Assembly: GCA_964421355.1 (NCBI GenBank)
Contig: CAYQWX010000020.1
Coordinates: 1 to 27,622, forward strand
Length of the DNA: 27,622 bases
DNA from: JALTDM01 sp964421355
GTDB taxonomy: Bacteria > Bacteroidota > Bacteroidia > Bacteroidales > JALTDM01
Reading direction: 5' to 3'
The notes below the pieces were generated by a model that saw only the letters and a list, made by a program, of their open reading frames with translations, was not told the DNA's origin and did not search any database. The position numbers were made by a program, and so were the translations under genes. Positions 17,773 to 25,582 of the stretch are shown in pieces (the stretch's first letter is position 1; the number at the start of each line of letters is the position of its first letter).

Positions 17773-18588
17773 ATGAGCAATATAATAAAAATATTAAAAA
17801 ATAATTATAAAAAAATCTTGTTATGGCTTACTATAACTTTATACTTTGTTATAGTGCCATTTATTATTAAAAATACTGTTAAGCAAACGAGAGTTGGTAA
17901 AATTAATATTGTGATTTTGGATAGTGCACGCCATAATTTTATAAACAAAGAGTATGTTAAAGAACTATTGGATAAAAACAAGATTTCATTACTTGGTTCT
18001 CTAATGGATAGTGTAAATACCCTTCAATGTGAACATATTATAGAAAGTGAGAGTGTGGTTAAAAATGCAGAAGTTTATACTACCTATGATGGTAGTGTAC
18101 ATATAGAAATAACACAAAGAACGCCTATTGTAAGAATTATTACTTATGATAAAAATACTTATTACATAGACGAAGATGGCTACCTTATGCCTTATACCTC
18201 AATGAGCATAACGAGAGTACCTGTGGCAACTGGTAAAATAGATGCCCCTTTGGAATTGTTCGATATAAAAAAATTTAATGTGAAAAATAGTGATATGTTG
18301 TTTATGAGAGATACTTTATTAAAAAAGATTTATATACTTGCTAGCTATATTCATTATAATAGCTTCTGGAACAGTAATATAGAACAAATTTATGTAAAGT
18401 CATTAAATGAATTTGAATTGATACCTAAAGTTGGAAATTTTTTAATTAACTTTGGAGAGGTGAAAAATGTGGAAAAGAAATTTAGGTATCTCACTGTGTT
18501 TTACAAAGATGTGCTACCTAAAGTAGGGTGGAATAAGTATAAAGAAATTAGTTTGAAATTTAATAATCAAATTGTGTGTAGAAAATAA
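17773..18588 (+). CDS. ftsQ: Cell division protein FtsQ/DivIB
   Basis: FtsQ is a bitopic divisome protein that links early and late division proteins through its periplasmic part. The 271-residue protein has a short basic cytoplasmic N-terminus, one membrane segment (about 15-33) and a periplasmic region of about 235 residues. The sequence is divergent, but the pattern of a short POTRA-like region (about 42-120, ending in HIEITQRTPIVRI) followed by a beta domain with YYIDEDGYLMPYT fits FtsQ. YIDEDGYLMP corresponds to the D-x-x-G-x-x-hydrophobic turn typical of the family. Position between murC and ftsA is the other main support. The start follows the murC stop directly, and 26 bases separate it from ftsA. 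Confidence 0.87.
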   Translation: MSNIIKILKNNYKKILLWLTITLYFVIVPFIIKNTVKQTRVGKINIVILDSARHNFINKEYVKELLDKNKISLLGSLMDSVNTLQCEHIIESESVVKNAEVYTTYDGSVHIEITQRTPIVRIITYDKNTYYIDEDGYLMPYTSMSITRVPVATGKIDAPLELFDIKKFNVKNSDMLFMRDTLLKKIYILASYIHYNSFWNSNIEQIYVKSLNEFELIPKVGNFLINFGEVKNVEKKFRYLTVFYKDVLPKVGWNKYKEISLKFNNQIVCRK

Positions 18589-18614
18589 AAAATATTTTAT
18601 ATAATATTAGCATT

Positions 18615-19964
18615 ATGGAAAATAAAAAAGAATTTATCGGAGTATTAGACCTTGGTACTACAAAAATAGTTTATCTATTGGCTGAAAAAAGCGAAGAAGG
18701 ACTTAGTATCGTTGATTTTAGTGAAGTGTCTTCTGAAGGCATGAATAGAGGGGAAGTGATAAATGTAAAAGAAACGGCAAATAGTATAAAAACTGCAATA
18801 GATGCTGTAGAAAAAGATGCAAAAATAATAGTAGATGATATTATAGTGGGGATTGCCGGTTATAGTATAGAAACCGAAATAGTTAGTGAAAATATTGTAA
18901 TAGGCAACCGAGAGATACAAGCAAGTGATTTGGAAGAGTTGGAAGACATGGTAAAACGCCAAATGATAGATGAAAGATATGAATTAGTAAATATATTTCT
19001 TAAACATTATGTTGTTATTGATGTAAATAATAAAGAATTTGAAACATTAGACCCTGTTGGTTACAAAGCAAAGAAACTTTATGGTAATTTTCATTTGGTA
19101 AAAATAATTAAATCTACAAAAAATTTAATTGAAGAAAGTATAAGATTCAGTGGGAAAAAAGTAAAAGAATACATTCTGGAGCCGATTGCTTCTGCTAAAA
19201 GTACGCTTTCTGATAGAGAGAGAGAATTAGGTGTGGTATTGATAGATATAGGTGGTGGTACTTCTGATGTTGCTTTGTTTTCTAAACATAAATTGTTACT
19301 TACGGCAGTAAATCCAATAGGAAGCGAGGTGCTTACCGATAATATTAAAGATGCGTTTTCAATTACTTATAGTGATGCAAAAAAATTGAAAGAAGAAAAT
19401 GGTTCTTGTATGCCTTCGGAAATACCCGAAAACACTTATATAGAAATAACGGGAGTGGGAGAAGGGCATATTGCCAAAATATCAAAAAAAGAATTGGCAA
19501 AAGTGATTAGGAGCAAAGTAAAAGAAAGTATGATAGAACCTATAATAGGAGAGATAGAAGCAAACTCTATAGATTTATCCAACATAAAAGAGTTTGTAAT
19601 AACAGGAGGAGGCTCTATGCTTCCAGGTATAGATATGGCAGTGGAATTTTGGGTAGGAATAAAAACGAGAATAGGAAAAGTATTGGATAAATATAAATTG
19701 AATGAAGAAAAAAGAATGTATTTGCAAGTTCGTAAAGAATTGCAAAAGCCACAATATGCCACAGTAATAGGGTTGCTTTTATATGCCTATGAGCATAATT
19801 TAACATCTTTATTATTAGGAGAAAAAGAAGACATTGAAATAAAAGATGAAGGAAATAAAAAAGAAAAATTATCTGCAAAAAAAGACAAGAAAAAGAAAAA
19901 AAATTTCTGGGGGAAAATATTAGACGGACTAGGTGAGTTTGTTGATGACGGTGGTGTAAGTTAA
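18615..19964 (+). CDS. ftsA: Cell division protein FtsA
   Basis: FtsA is the actin-like protein that tethers FtsZ filaments to the inner membrane and recruits later division proteins. It has 449 residues. The first phosphate loop GVLDLGTTKIVYLLAE is at 9-24, the second, LIDIGGGTSDVALF, at 209-222, and the adenosine-contact motif ITGGGSMLPG at 329-338. The 1C domain lies between the two phosphate loops as in all FtsA proteins. After a lysine-rich linker (about 412-429), the extreme C-terminus NFWGKILDGLGEF (430-442) can form the amphipathic membrane-targeting helix, followed by a short acidic tail. It lies 15 bases upstream of ftsZ. Confidence 0.96.
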   Translation: MENKKEFIGVLDLGTTKIVYLLAEKSEEGLSIVDFSEVSSEGMNRGEVINVKETANSIKTAIDAVEKDAKIIVDDIIVGIAGYSIETEIVSENIVIGNREIQASDLEELEDMVKRQMIDERYELVNIFLKHYVVIDVNNKEFETLDPVGYKAKKLYGNFHLVKIIKSTKNLIEESIRFSGKKVKEYILEPIASAKSTLSDRERELGVVLIDIGGGTSDVALFSKHKLLLTAVNPIGSEVLTDNIKDAFSITYSDAKKLKEENGSCMPSEIPENTYIEITGVGEGHIAKISKKELAKVIRSKVKESMIEPIIGEIEANSIDLSNIKEFVITGGGSMLPGIDMAVEFWVGIKTRIGKVLDKYKLNEEKRMYLQVRKELQKPQYATVIGLLLYAYEHNLTSLLLGEKEDIEIKDEGNKKEKLSAKKDKKKKKNFWGKILDGLGEFVDDGGVS

Positions 19965-19979
19965 AAATATTTATTACTT

Positions 19980-21272
19980 ATGAAATTTGATATGGAACCT
20001 GTAAATAATGAAAAATCTGCAACTTCCAAAAACATTATTAAAGTAATCGGAGTGGGAGGGGCAGGTGGTAATGCCGTAAACAATATGGCAAAAGAAGGTA
20101 TTGTTGGTGTAGATTATTATTTGATAAACACCGATGCTCAAGATTTCAAAAAAAGTCCTATTCCTGATGAAAATAAAATACAAATAGGAAAATCTCTTAC
20201 AGAAGGGCTTGGTGCAGGAAATAATCCCGAACGTGGAGAAGCTGCTGCCAAAGAAAGCATAGATGACATAAAAGCCATGTTTGATAAAAGCACAAAAATG
20301 GTGTTTATTACAGCAGGAATGGGTGGAGGAACAGGTACCGGTGCTGCACCTATTGTAGCAAAAGTTGCAAAAGAAAAGGATATACTTACTGTAGCAGTAG
20401 TTACCACGCCATCATTATTGGAAGGAGCAAAAAGACTAAAGAATGCAAAAAAGGGACTGGAAGAACTGAAAAAATATGTTGATAGTGTAATAGTTATTAG
20501 TAACGATAAAATAAATGAACTATATGCAGACAAGCCAATTACGGAAGCATGGAGATATGCCGATGAAACTTTGACTATTGCCGTAAAAGGTATTGCAGAA
20601 ATAATTACTGTAAAAGGATATGTAAATGTAGATTTTGCGGATGTACATTCTGTGCTTAAAGACAGTGGTGTTGCCCTAATGTCAATAGGAGAAGCAAAAG
20701 GTGAAAAAAGAGAAGCTCTAGCATTAAGAGAAGCATTATCGTCTCCATTGTTAAATAATAATAACATAGAAGGGGCAAAAAATGTGTTAATACATTTTGC
20801 AACCTCGGAAGAAGATGAAGCAACAGCAAGAGAAATAACAAATGTAATGGGTGTGGTTCAAAAACTTACCGGAAAAACCGACATTATTTATGGGGTATCA
20901 AAAATTGATGAGAATAATAAAGAGTTTGTGGGAAAATTACGTATTACAATGATTATAACAGGATTTAATGCAAATGAAGATATAATAGACGAAAATGCAG
21001 ATATAAATGTGTCTGATGAAATATTAAATATAGTAAAAGAAGGATTAAATATATCATCAAGCAAGAAAGAAGACGATAAATATGAAGATACTCCTATTAT
21101 TGGTAAAAAAGTGCGTAAAACAATATCCGAAATAAAAGAAAACATAAACGAAGAAGAAAAGAAACTACCATATAATCCGGAAAACAAAGAACCAGATAAA
21201 GCAGGAACTAAACAAGTGGACAAAAATGGAAATATTCACAACAACCCTTATTTTGATAAAAATGTAGATTAA
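19980..21272 (+). CDS. ftsZ: Cell division GTPase FtsZ
   Basis: FtsZ is the tubulin-like GTPase that forms the division ring. The protein is 430 residues. The nucleotide loop IKVIGVGGAGGNAVNNM is at 20-36, the tubulin signature GGGTGTG at 115-121 and the T7 synergy loop NVDFADV at 216-222, with the acidic residues needed for hydrolysis present. Two usually conserved spots differ: the block normally written PFxFEG is PSLLEG (144-149), and the base-stacking Phe of the DAF motif is Trp191 (EAWRYAD). Glu148 and Arg152 keep the expected spacing. After the GTPase core (to about 330) comes a variable charged linker and the C-terminal peptide NNPYFDKNVD, which resembles the Bacteroidota FtsZ ending in NVD. 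It is the last gene of the dcw operon. The start could also be Met5 (19992). Confidence 0.96.
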   Translation: MKFDMEPVNNEKSATSKNIIKVIGVGGAGGNAVNNMAKEGIVGVDYYLINTDAQDFKKSPIPDENKIQIGKSLTEGLGAGNNPERGEAAAKESIDDIKAMFDKSTKMVFITAGMGGGTGTGAAPIVAKVAKEKDILTVAVVTTPSLLEGAKRLKNAKKGLEELKKYVDSVIVISNDKINELYADKPITEAWRYADETLTIAVKGIAEIITVKGYVNVDFADVHSVLKDSGVALMSIGEAKGEKREALALREALSSPLLNNNNIEGAKNVLIHFATSEEDEATAREITNVMGVVQKLTGKTDIIYGVSKIDENNKEFVGKLRITMIITGFNANEDIIDENADINVSDEILNIVKEGLNISSSKKEDDKYEDTPIIGKKVRKTISEIKENINEEEKKLPYNPENKEPDKAGTKQVDKNGNIHNNPYFDKNVD

Positions 21273-21360
21273 AAATATTTTTTATTTTACCAACTACTTT
21301 TTAATGCTTTCATTATTAGTTTGTTGTGTATGTAGGTGGAGAGCTTGTGTGTCAAAAAAA

Positions 21361-21394
21361 TCTATAAAATTTCTATAAAAAATCTATATCTATT
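21361..21394 (+). repeat. Helically phased TCTATA direct repeats
   Basis: TCTATA occurs at 21361, 21372 and 21383, exactly 11 bases apart, with A/T-only spacers, and a fourth variant TCTATT follows at 21389. The array ends three bases before the candidate promoter at 21397-21422. An 11-base period puts each unit on the same face of the helix, as for an operator or an activator site. In such AT-rich DNA it could also be chance. Confidence 0.4.
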
Positions 21395-21396
21395 AC

Positions 21397-21422
21397 TTGT
21401 ATTAAATATTTTTATAAATTTG
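21397..21422 (+). promoter_or_regulatory. Candidate Bacteroidota promoter for the DHODH-like gene
   Basis: TTG at 21397-21399 and TAAATTTG at 21415-21422 match the -33 and -7 elements of the Bacteroidota promoter. The 15-base spacing is a little shorter than the usual 17-23. Transcription would start near 21429, leaving a leader of roughly 25 bases before the ATG at 21455. The exact match and good placement make this the best promoter seen in the window. Confidence 0.45.
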
Positions 21423-21454
21423 CCAATGTTACAAATTATAAAAATTACAGAAAA

Positions 21455-22459
21455 ATGAATAAAGATATTTCAACAGTTTTTGCTGGTCTACATTTAAAAA
21501 GTCCAGTCATAGTAGGAAGTAGCGGATTGACAGGTTCAACCAAATTATTAAAAGCATTTGAAGAAAATGGTGCAGGAGCAATAGTCCTCAAATCTATATT
21601 TGAAGAAGAAATAATGTTTGAATATGGCGAATACTTGAAAGAAGCTGAAAAATACGGATATGACAATGAATTTTTAGATTATTTTGACTACAAAATAAAA
21701 GAAGATAACATACAGAAATATATAAAATTAATAAAAGATGCAAAAGATACGGTTTCTATTCCCGTAATAGCAAGTGTAAACTGTGTATCTACTCACGAAT
21801 GGACATTTTTTGCCAAAAAAATAGAAGAAGCAAAAGCAGATGCTTTGGAAGTAAATATTTTCTTGTTGCCAAGTGATAATAAAAAAACAAGTGCAGAAAT
21901 AGAAAAAACATACATAGATATTGTAAAAAAAGTTAGAGAAGCTACCAAATTACCTCTAATTATAAAAATGAGCCATTATTTTACCAACATAGTAGAAGTG
22001 GTAAAAAAGATTGCTGATGCTGGTGCCGATGCAATTGTAATGTTTAACCGTCATTATAACCCAGATATAGATATAAACTCAAGAGAATTAACATCAGGGT
22101 TTGTTTTTTCTAATCCATCTGAAATTACATATCCTTTAAGATGGATAGCATTATCCTACGGTAAAGTAAAATCTCAATTAGCAGCTTCTACAGGTATCCA
22201 TGACGGAGAAGCACTTGTAAAAGTATTATTGGCAGGAGCTTCTGCAGTAGAAATAGCATCTACTTTATATAAAAACGGACCTAAAGTGATTTCTGAAATG
22301 AATAATTTCTTGGCAGACTATCTTGACAAAAACAAATTTAACTCACTAAACGACATAAAAGGATTAGTAAGTCAAAAGAATGTTAAGAATCCTGCTGCAT
22401 TTGAAAGAGTTCAATTTATGCGTTATTATTCTGACAACGACACGAATATTAATTATTAA
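21455..22459 (+). CDS. Dihydroorotate dehydrogenase-like flavoprotein
   Basis: A 334-residue TIM-barrel protein of the dihydroorotate dehydrogenase superfamily, probably FMN-binding and cytoplasmic. Family features include the N-terminal FAGLHLKSPVIVGSSGLTGS (9-28), PVIASVN (103-109), PLIIKMS with flavin-contacting Lys171, and the phosphate-binding end STGIHDGEALVKVLLAGASAVEIAS (245-269). True DHODH enzymes have NxSCPN or its serine equivalent near residue 134, where Cys or Ser acts as the base; here the segment reads VNIFLLPSD (133-141) and no Cys or Ser sits at that point. The DHODH reaction is therefore doubtful. A homologous group is often labelled dihydroorotate dehydrogenase-like in Bacteroidota. 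The gene stands alone after the dcw cluster, with its own promoter candidate and a terminator 20 bases after the stop. Confidence 0.8.
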   Translation: MNKDISTVFAGLHLKSPVIVGSSGLTGSTKLLKAFEENGAGAIVLKSIFEEEIMFEYGEYLKEAEKYGYDNEFLDYFDYKIKEDNIQKYIKLIKDAKDTVSIPVIASVNCVSTHEWTFFAKKIEEAKADALEVNIFLLPSDNKKTSAEIEKTYIDIVKKVREATKLPLIIKMSHYFTNIVEVVKKIADAGADAIVMFNRHYNPDIDINSRELTSGFVFSNPSEITYPLRWIALSYGKVKSQLAASTGIHDGEALVKVLLAGASAVEIASTLYKNGPKVISEMNNFLADYLDKNKFNSLNDIKGLVSQKNVKNPAAFERVQFMRYYSDNDTNINY

Positions 22460-22478
22460 TAAAGATAATAAAAACATG

Positions 22479-22513
22479 AAAAATAGGCTGTCTCAGAAAG
22501 GCAGCCTATTTTT
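22479..22513 (+). terminator. Rho-independent terminator after the DHODH-like gene
   Basis: AAAAATAGGCTG (22479-22490) and CAGCCTATTTTT (22502-22513) form a perfect 12-bp stem with an 11-base loop, and the T run continues to 22515. The GC-rich tip of the stem plus the A/T tract on both sides means it could act in either direction. It starts 20 bases after the stop codon and separates the gene from the TlpA cluster. Confidence 0.88.
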
Positions 22514-22524
22514 TTGCATGATTT

Positions 22525-22557
22525 TTGTAAAAGATATATGAAAAATAATTACTTTTA
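22525..22557 (+). promoter_or_regulatory. Candidate promoter for the secreted TlpA gene cluster
   Basis: TTG at 22525-22527 followed after 22 bases by TACTTTTA at 22550-22557, which differs from TAnnTTTG only at the last base. It lies just after the terminator and about 25 bases before the ATG at 22582. A promoter is expected here because the terminator isolates the downstream genes. Confidence 0.33.
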
Positions 22558-22581
22558 CTTCGTAATATAAAATGTGAAATT

Positions 22582-23085
22582 ATGAAAAAATATTTAACAC
22601 TCTCATTATTAGTGTTTTTATCATTTGGTATATATGCACAAAATATACCTTCTTTAGAGTTAAAAACCATTGATGGTAAAACTATAAATACCGATACGCT
22701 AAATAAAATTGGTAAACCTGTTATATTAGACTTTTGGGCTACTTGGTGTGTACCTTGTATCAAAGAATTGTCTGCAATATCTGATAATTATGACGATTGG
22801 AAAGATGATGCAGATTTTGAAGTAATAGCCGTGTCAATAGATGATAGCCGTAGTTCATCAAGAGTTGCTCCTTTTGTGCGGGGAAGAGGCTGGGAATTTA
22901 CAGTTTTACTTGATCCAAATCAGGAATTTAAGCGTGCTATGAATGTGGTAAATGTACCGCACACCTTTTTATTGGATAAAAATGGTAAAGTTGTATGGCA
23001 ACACACTTCTTATACAGACGGAGACGAAGACCATTTGTTTGAAATGATACAAAAATTGAATAAAGGTGAAAAAATTAAAGAATAG
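22582..23085 (+). CDS. Secreted TlpA-family thioredoxin
   Basis: A 167-residue periplasmic thioredoxin-like protein. The signal peptide is MKKYLTLSLLVFLSFGIYA (1-19), with cleavage likely before Gln20, and there is no lipobox. The rest is a single thioredoxin fold with the active site FWATWCVPC, Cys56 and Cys59, and NVPHTFLLD supplying the cis-proline near the C-terminal half. TlpA proteins reduce disulfides outside the cytoplasm; the electron donor and client are unknown. Its end overlaps the DUF6029 gene by 20 bases, and that gene is followed by an Omp28-like lipoprotein with its own CxxC, so the three are likely co-expressed parts of one envelope function. Confidence 0.9.
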   Translation: MKKYLTLSLLVFLSFGIYAQNIPSLELKTIDGKTINTDTLNKIGKPVILDFWATWCVPCIKELSAISDNYDDWKDDADFEVIAVSIDDSRSSSRVAPFVRGRGWEFTVLLDPNQEFKRAMNVVNVPHTFLLDKNGKVVWQHTSYTDGDEDHLFEMIQKLNKGEKIKE

Positions 23086-24712
23086 ACTAAAAATATTTTT
23101 TCCGGTTTTTTTATTACCTGTATTTGTATTAGCTCAAAAAGGACAATTACATGGTAATTTCCAAACGGATGTTTATTATTACAACAAAGATACGCTTATT
23201 GGTGCCGGACAACCTCCACAAAAAATAGGCTTTATGGGGTATGCCAATTTTATTTATGAATATCAGAATTTTACAGCAGGATTAAGGTATGAAGCATATT
23301 TACTTACACCTGAAGGTTATGATAAAAGATACAACGGAACGGGAATACCATATAAATTCTTACAATATCAAACTGATTTATACAAAGTGGTAGTAGGTAG
23401 TTTTTACGAACAATTTGGCAGTGGACTTATTTTAAGGTCATACGAAGACAAAACTCTCGGTATCGATAATTCTTATGATGGTATATTAGTTCATATAAAT
23501 CCTGCAAAAGGTTTGTTGTTAAAAGGACTTATAGGTAAGCAACGTTTCTTTTGGAGCGAAGGTCCTGGTATTGTTAGAGGAGCAGATGCCGAATTAAATT
23601 TATCGGAATATATTAAACTGTTACAGAAGACGGGACTAAACATCTCAATTGGAGGAAGTGCAGTATCAAAATATGAAGATGATAAGGACCCTCTTTACAA
23701 GTTGCCCAAAAATGTATTAGCTACTTCAGGTAGAACAACAGTTTCATATAAAAATATAATCTTTCAATCTGAATATGCATATAAAATAAACGACCCTTCG
23801 GCAGATAATAATTTTATTTATCAAGACGGACAAGCACTTAAATTTTCTACTACATATACTCGCAAAGGATTTGGAGTTATTTTACAAGCACAATCATTGT
23901 ATAATATGAGTTTTCGTTCATCTCGTAATGCTAACCTCAATAACCTTGCAATAAATTATATTCCTGCATTATCCAAAAATCATTCTTATGCTCTTACCGC
24001 AATGTACCCTTATGTGTCACAGCCTAATGGAGAAACAGGTTTTGAGGCGGATATTTTTTATAAAATACCTAAAAAAACAAAAATAGGAGGGAAATATGGT
24101 ACATCGGTATCTGTTAATTTTTCAAGAATTTCATCTATAAAAAAATTACCTGTTGCAGATACTATTAATATTGGACAAGCTGGTACTTTGGGATATAATG
24201 CAGACTTGTTTTCTATCGGTAAGGAATTATATTATCAAGACTTTAGTTTGGAAATTTATAGAAAAATATCCCATCATCTTAAAATGAATTTAGAATATCA
24301 AAATCTTATTTACAATTACAATGTGTTAAGAGGTAAAAAAGGACATCCTACCGTGTTTGCAAATGTAGGAGTTGCAGACATTACATATAAAATAAATTCC
24401 AATAATACAATAAAAACACAATTACAATCATTATTTACTTGTCAGGATTATGGAAATTGGGCAATGGCTTTGTTCCAATATACTTTAAAACGCAAATGGT
24501 TTATTGCCATAATGGACCAATATAATTATGGAAATGAAATTCCTGAAAAAAGGATACATTATTATAATTTGTCCTTAGGCTATACCGCAGGTGCAACTCG
24601 AATACAAATGGGTTATGGTAAGCAAAGAGAAGGGATAATGTGTGTGGGTGGAGTATGCAGGGTAGTGCCGGCAATGTCTGGTTTAACATTATCTATAAGT
24701 AGTAGTTTTTAA
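23066..24712 (+). CDS. DUF6029-like outer membrane protein
   Basis: A 548-residue exported protein with many aromatic, alternating strands that suggest an outer membrane beta barrel. The signal peptide KKLKNRLKIFFPVFLLPVFVLA ends near residue 23. Sequence blocks such as LHGNFQTDVYYYNKDT, YNGTGIPYKFLQYQTD, FYEQFGSGLILRSYEDK and GKQRFFWSEGPGIVRG match what I recall of the Bacteroidota DUF6029 family, whose function is unknown. The protein ends in a strand with terminal Phe (LTLSISSSF), typical of barrel proteins. It has only three cysteines; two form CVGGVC (Cys526 and Cys531) near the C-terminus. The start is GTG at 23066 inside the TlpA gene; no ATG in frame gives a signal peptide. The next gene starts 9 bases after the stop. 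Confidence 0.8.
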   Translation: MKKLKNRLKIFFPVFLLPVFVLAQKGQLHGNFQTDVYYYNKDTLIGAGQPPQKIGFMGYANFIYEYQNFTAGLRYEAYLLTPEGYDKRYNGTGIPYKFLQYQTDLYKVVVGSFYEQFGSGLILRSYEDKTLGIDNSYDGILVHINPAKGLLLKGLIGKQRFFWSEGPGIVRGADAELNLSEYIKLLQKTGLNISIGGSAVSKYEDDKDPLYKLPKNVLATSGRTTVSYKNIIFQSEYAYKINDPSADNNFIYQDGQALKFSTTYTRKGFGVILQAQSLYNMSFRSSRNANLNNLAINYIPALSKNHSYALTAMYPYVSQPNGETGFEADIFYKIPKKTKIGGKYGTSVSVNFSRISSIKKLPVADTINIGQAGTLGYNADLFSIGKELYYQDFSLEIYRKISHHLKMNLEYQNLIYNYNVLRGKKGHPTVFANVGVADITYKINSNNTIKTQLQSLFTCQDYGNWAMALFQYTLKRKWFIAIMDQYNYGNEIPEKRIHYYNLSLGYTAGATRIQMGYGKQREGIMCVGGVCRVVPAMSGLTLSISSSF

Positions 24713-24721
24713 TTTATTATT

Positions 24722-25582
24722 ATGAAAAAAAGATATTTTATATTATTTATAATCAGTATTTTGCTTTTTTACTCGTGTGATAAAATTACACCACCCTATG
24801 TGGAAGGGGGTAATGGTGGAGGAACTAATGATTCTGTAAATTATGTAAAAAAGGTATTGGTAGAAGATTTTACAGCACATTTGTGTAATAATTGTCCACG
24901 TGCACACAAAACATTAGAAGAGCTGAAAGAACTTTATGGAGATAAAATAGTAGCTATAGGTATTCATGTGGGAGACTTAGCTGCTCCTCTTACGCAAAAT
25001 TATTTTGGTGAAGACTTTCGTACCACTGTAGGTAATGATTTGGATAATTATTTTTCTGCTTCCAATGCAGGGTTACCTGTAGGTATGGTAAATAGAAAAA
25101 AAGTAAATGATAATTTTTTGCAATCATATTCAGAGTGGGGTAGTAGTATAAATGAGATATTACAAGAACCTCAATGGTTAAATATTGTAACTTCAACATC
25201 TTTTGATACGACTTCACGAAAATTAAATGTTACGGCTACGGTTTATGTTATAAATACTTTTCAAGCTGATAGTGGACTTAAACTATGTTTTTATCTTACG
25301 GAAGACAGCTTAATTGGTTGGCAGAAAGATGCCGATAATGAGAGTGGAGAAGATGTGTCAAATTATGTTCACCGTCATGTGTTGCGTGCTGCTCTTAATG
25401 GTACTTGGGGAGAAACAATATCATTAAATACAAATATAGTAGGATATTCTACAAGTATAAATGTTAATAATTTTGAAGTTTCTACTGATTACAATGAAAA
25501 TCATTGTTATATAGTTACTTTTGTATATAATGTAAGTACTTTGGAAATATTACAAGCTGATGAAACGCCTATTTTACATTAG
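24722..25582 (+). CDS. Omp28-like outer membrane lipoprotein with thioredoxin-like CxxC
   Basis: A 286-residue lipoprotein with a signal peptide and lipobox ending at Cys19 (LLFYSC), a glycine/asparagine-rich spacer (about 28-40), and a domain starting KVLVEDFTAHLCNNCPRAH (44-62). The pair Cys55 and Cys58 in a CNNC arrangement, the block IVAIGIHVGD (76-85) and a proline in NAGLPVGMVNR (115-125) are laid out like a thioredoxin fold with its cis-proline. This matches the Omp28 family, named after a Porphyromonas gingivalis outer membrane protein. The C-terminal half is a beta-rich domain. Its role is not established. The gene follows DUF6029 by 9 bases and overlaps the next gene by 23. Confidence 0.83.
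   Translation: MKKRYFILFIISILLFYSCDKITPPYVEGGNGGGTNDSVNYVKKVLVEDFTAHLCNNCPRAHKTLEELKELYGDKIVAIGIHVGDLAAPLTQNYFGEDFRTTVGNDLDNYFSASNAGLPVGMVNRKKVNDNFLQSYSEWGSSINEILQEPQWLNIVTSTSFDTTSRKLNVTATVYVINTFQADSGLKLCFYLTEDSLIGWQKDADNESGEDVSNYVHRHVLRAALNGTWGETISLNTNIVGYSTSINVNNFEVSTDYNENHCYIVTFVYNVSTLEILQADETPILH

Noticed and set aside
20138..20767. A 209-codon open frame on the minus strand inside ftsZ
   Set aside because: Antisense shadow of a strongly conserved gene; the translation is serine- and phenylalanine-rich with no family resemblance.
6181..21272. Absence of murF, murB and ddl from the dcw cluster as gene loss
   Set aside because: This gene order is ordinary for Bacteroidota, where these genes generally lie elsewhere; loss cannot be judged from this window.
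21291..21325. Hairpin TAATG-CTTT-CATTA flanked by CAACTA and TAGTTTG after ftsZ, as a dcw terminator
   Set aside because: The stem is short and AT-rich with internal mismatches and no T run follows, so termination there cannot be supported.
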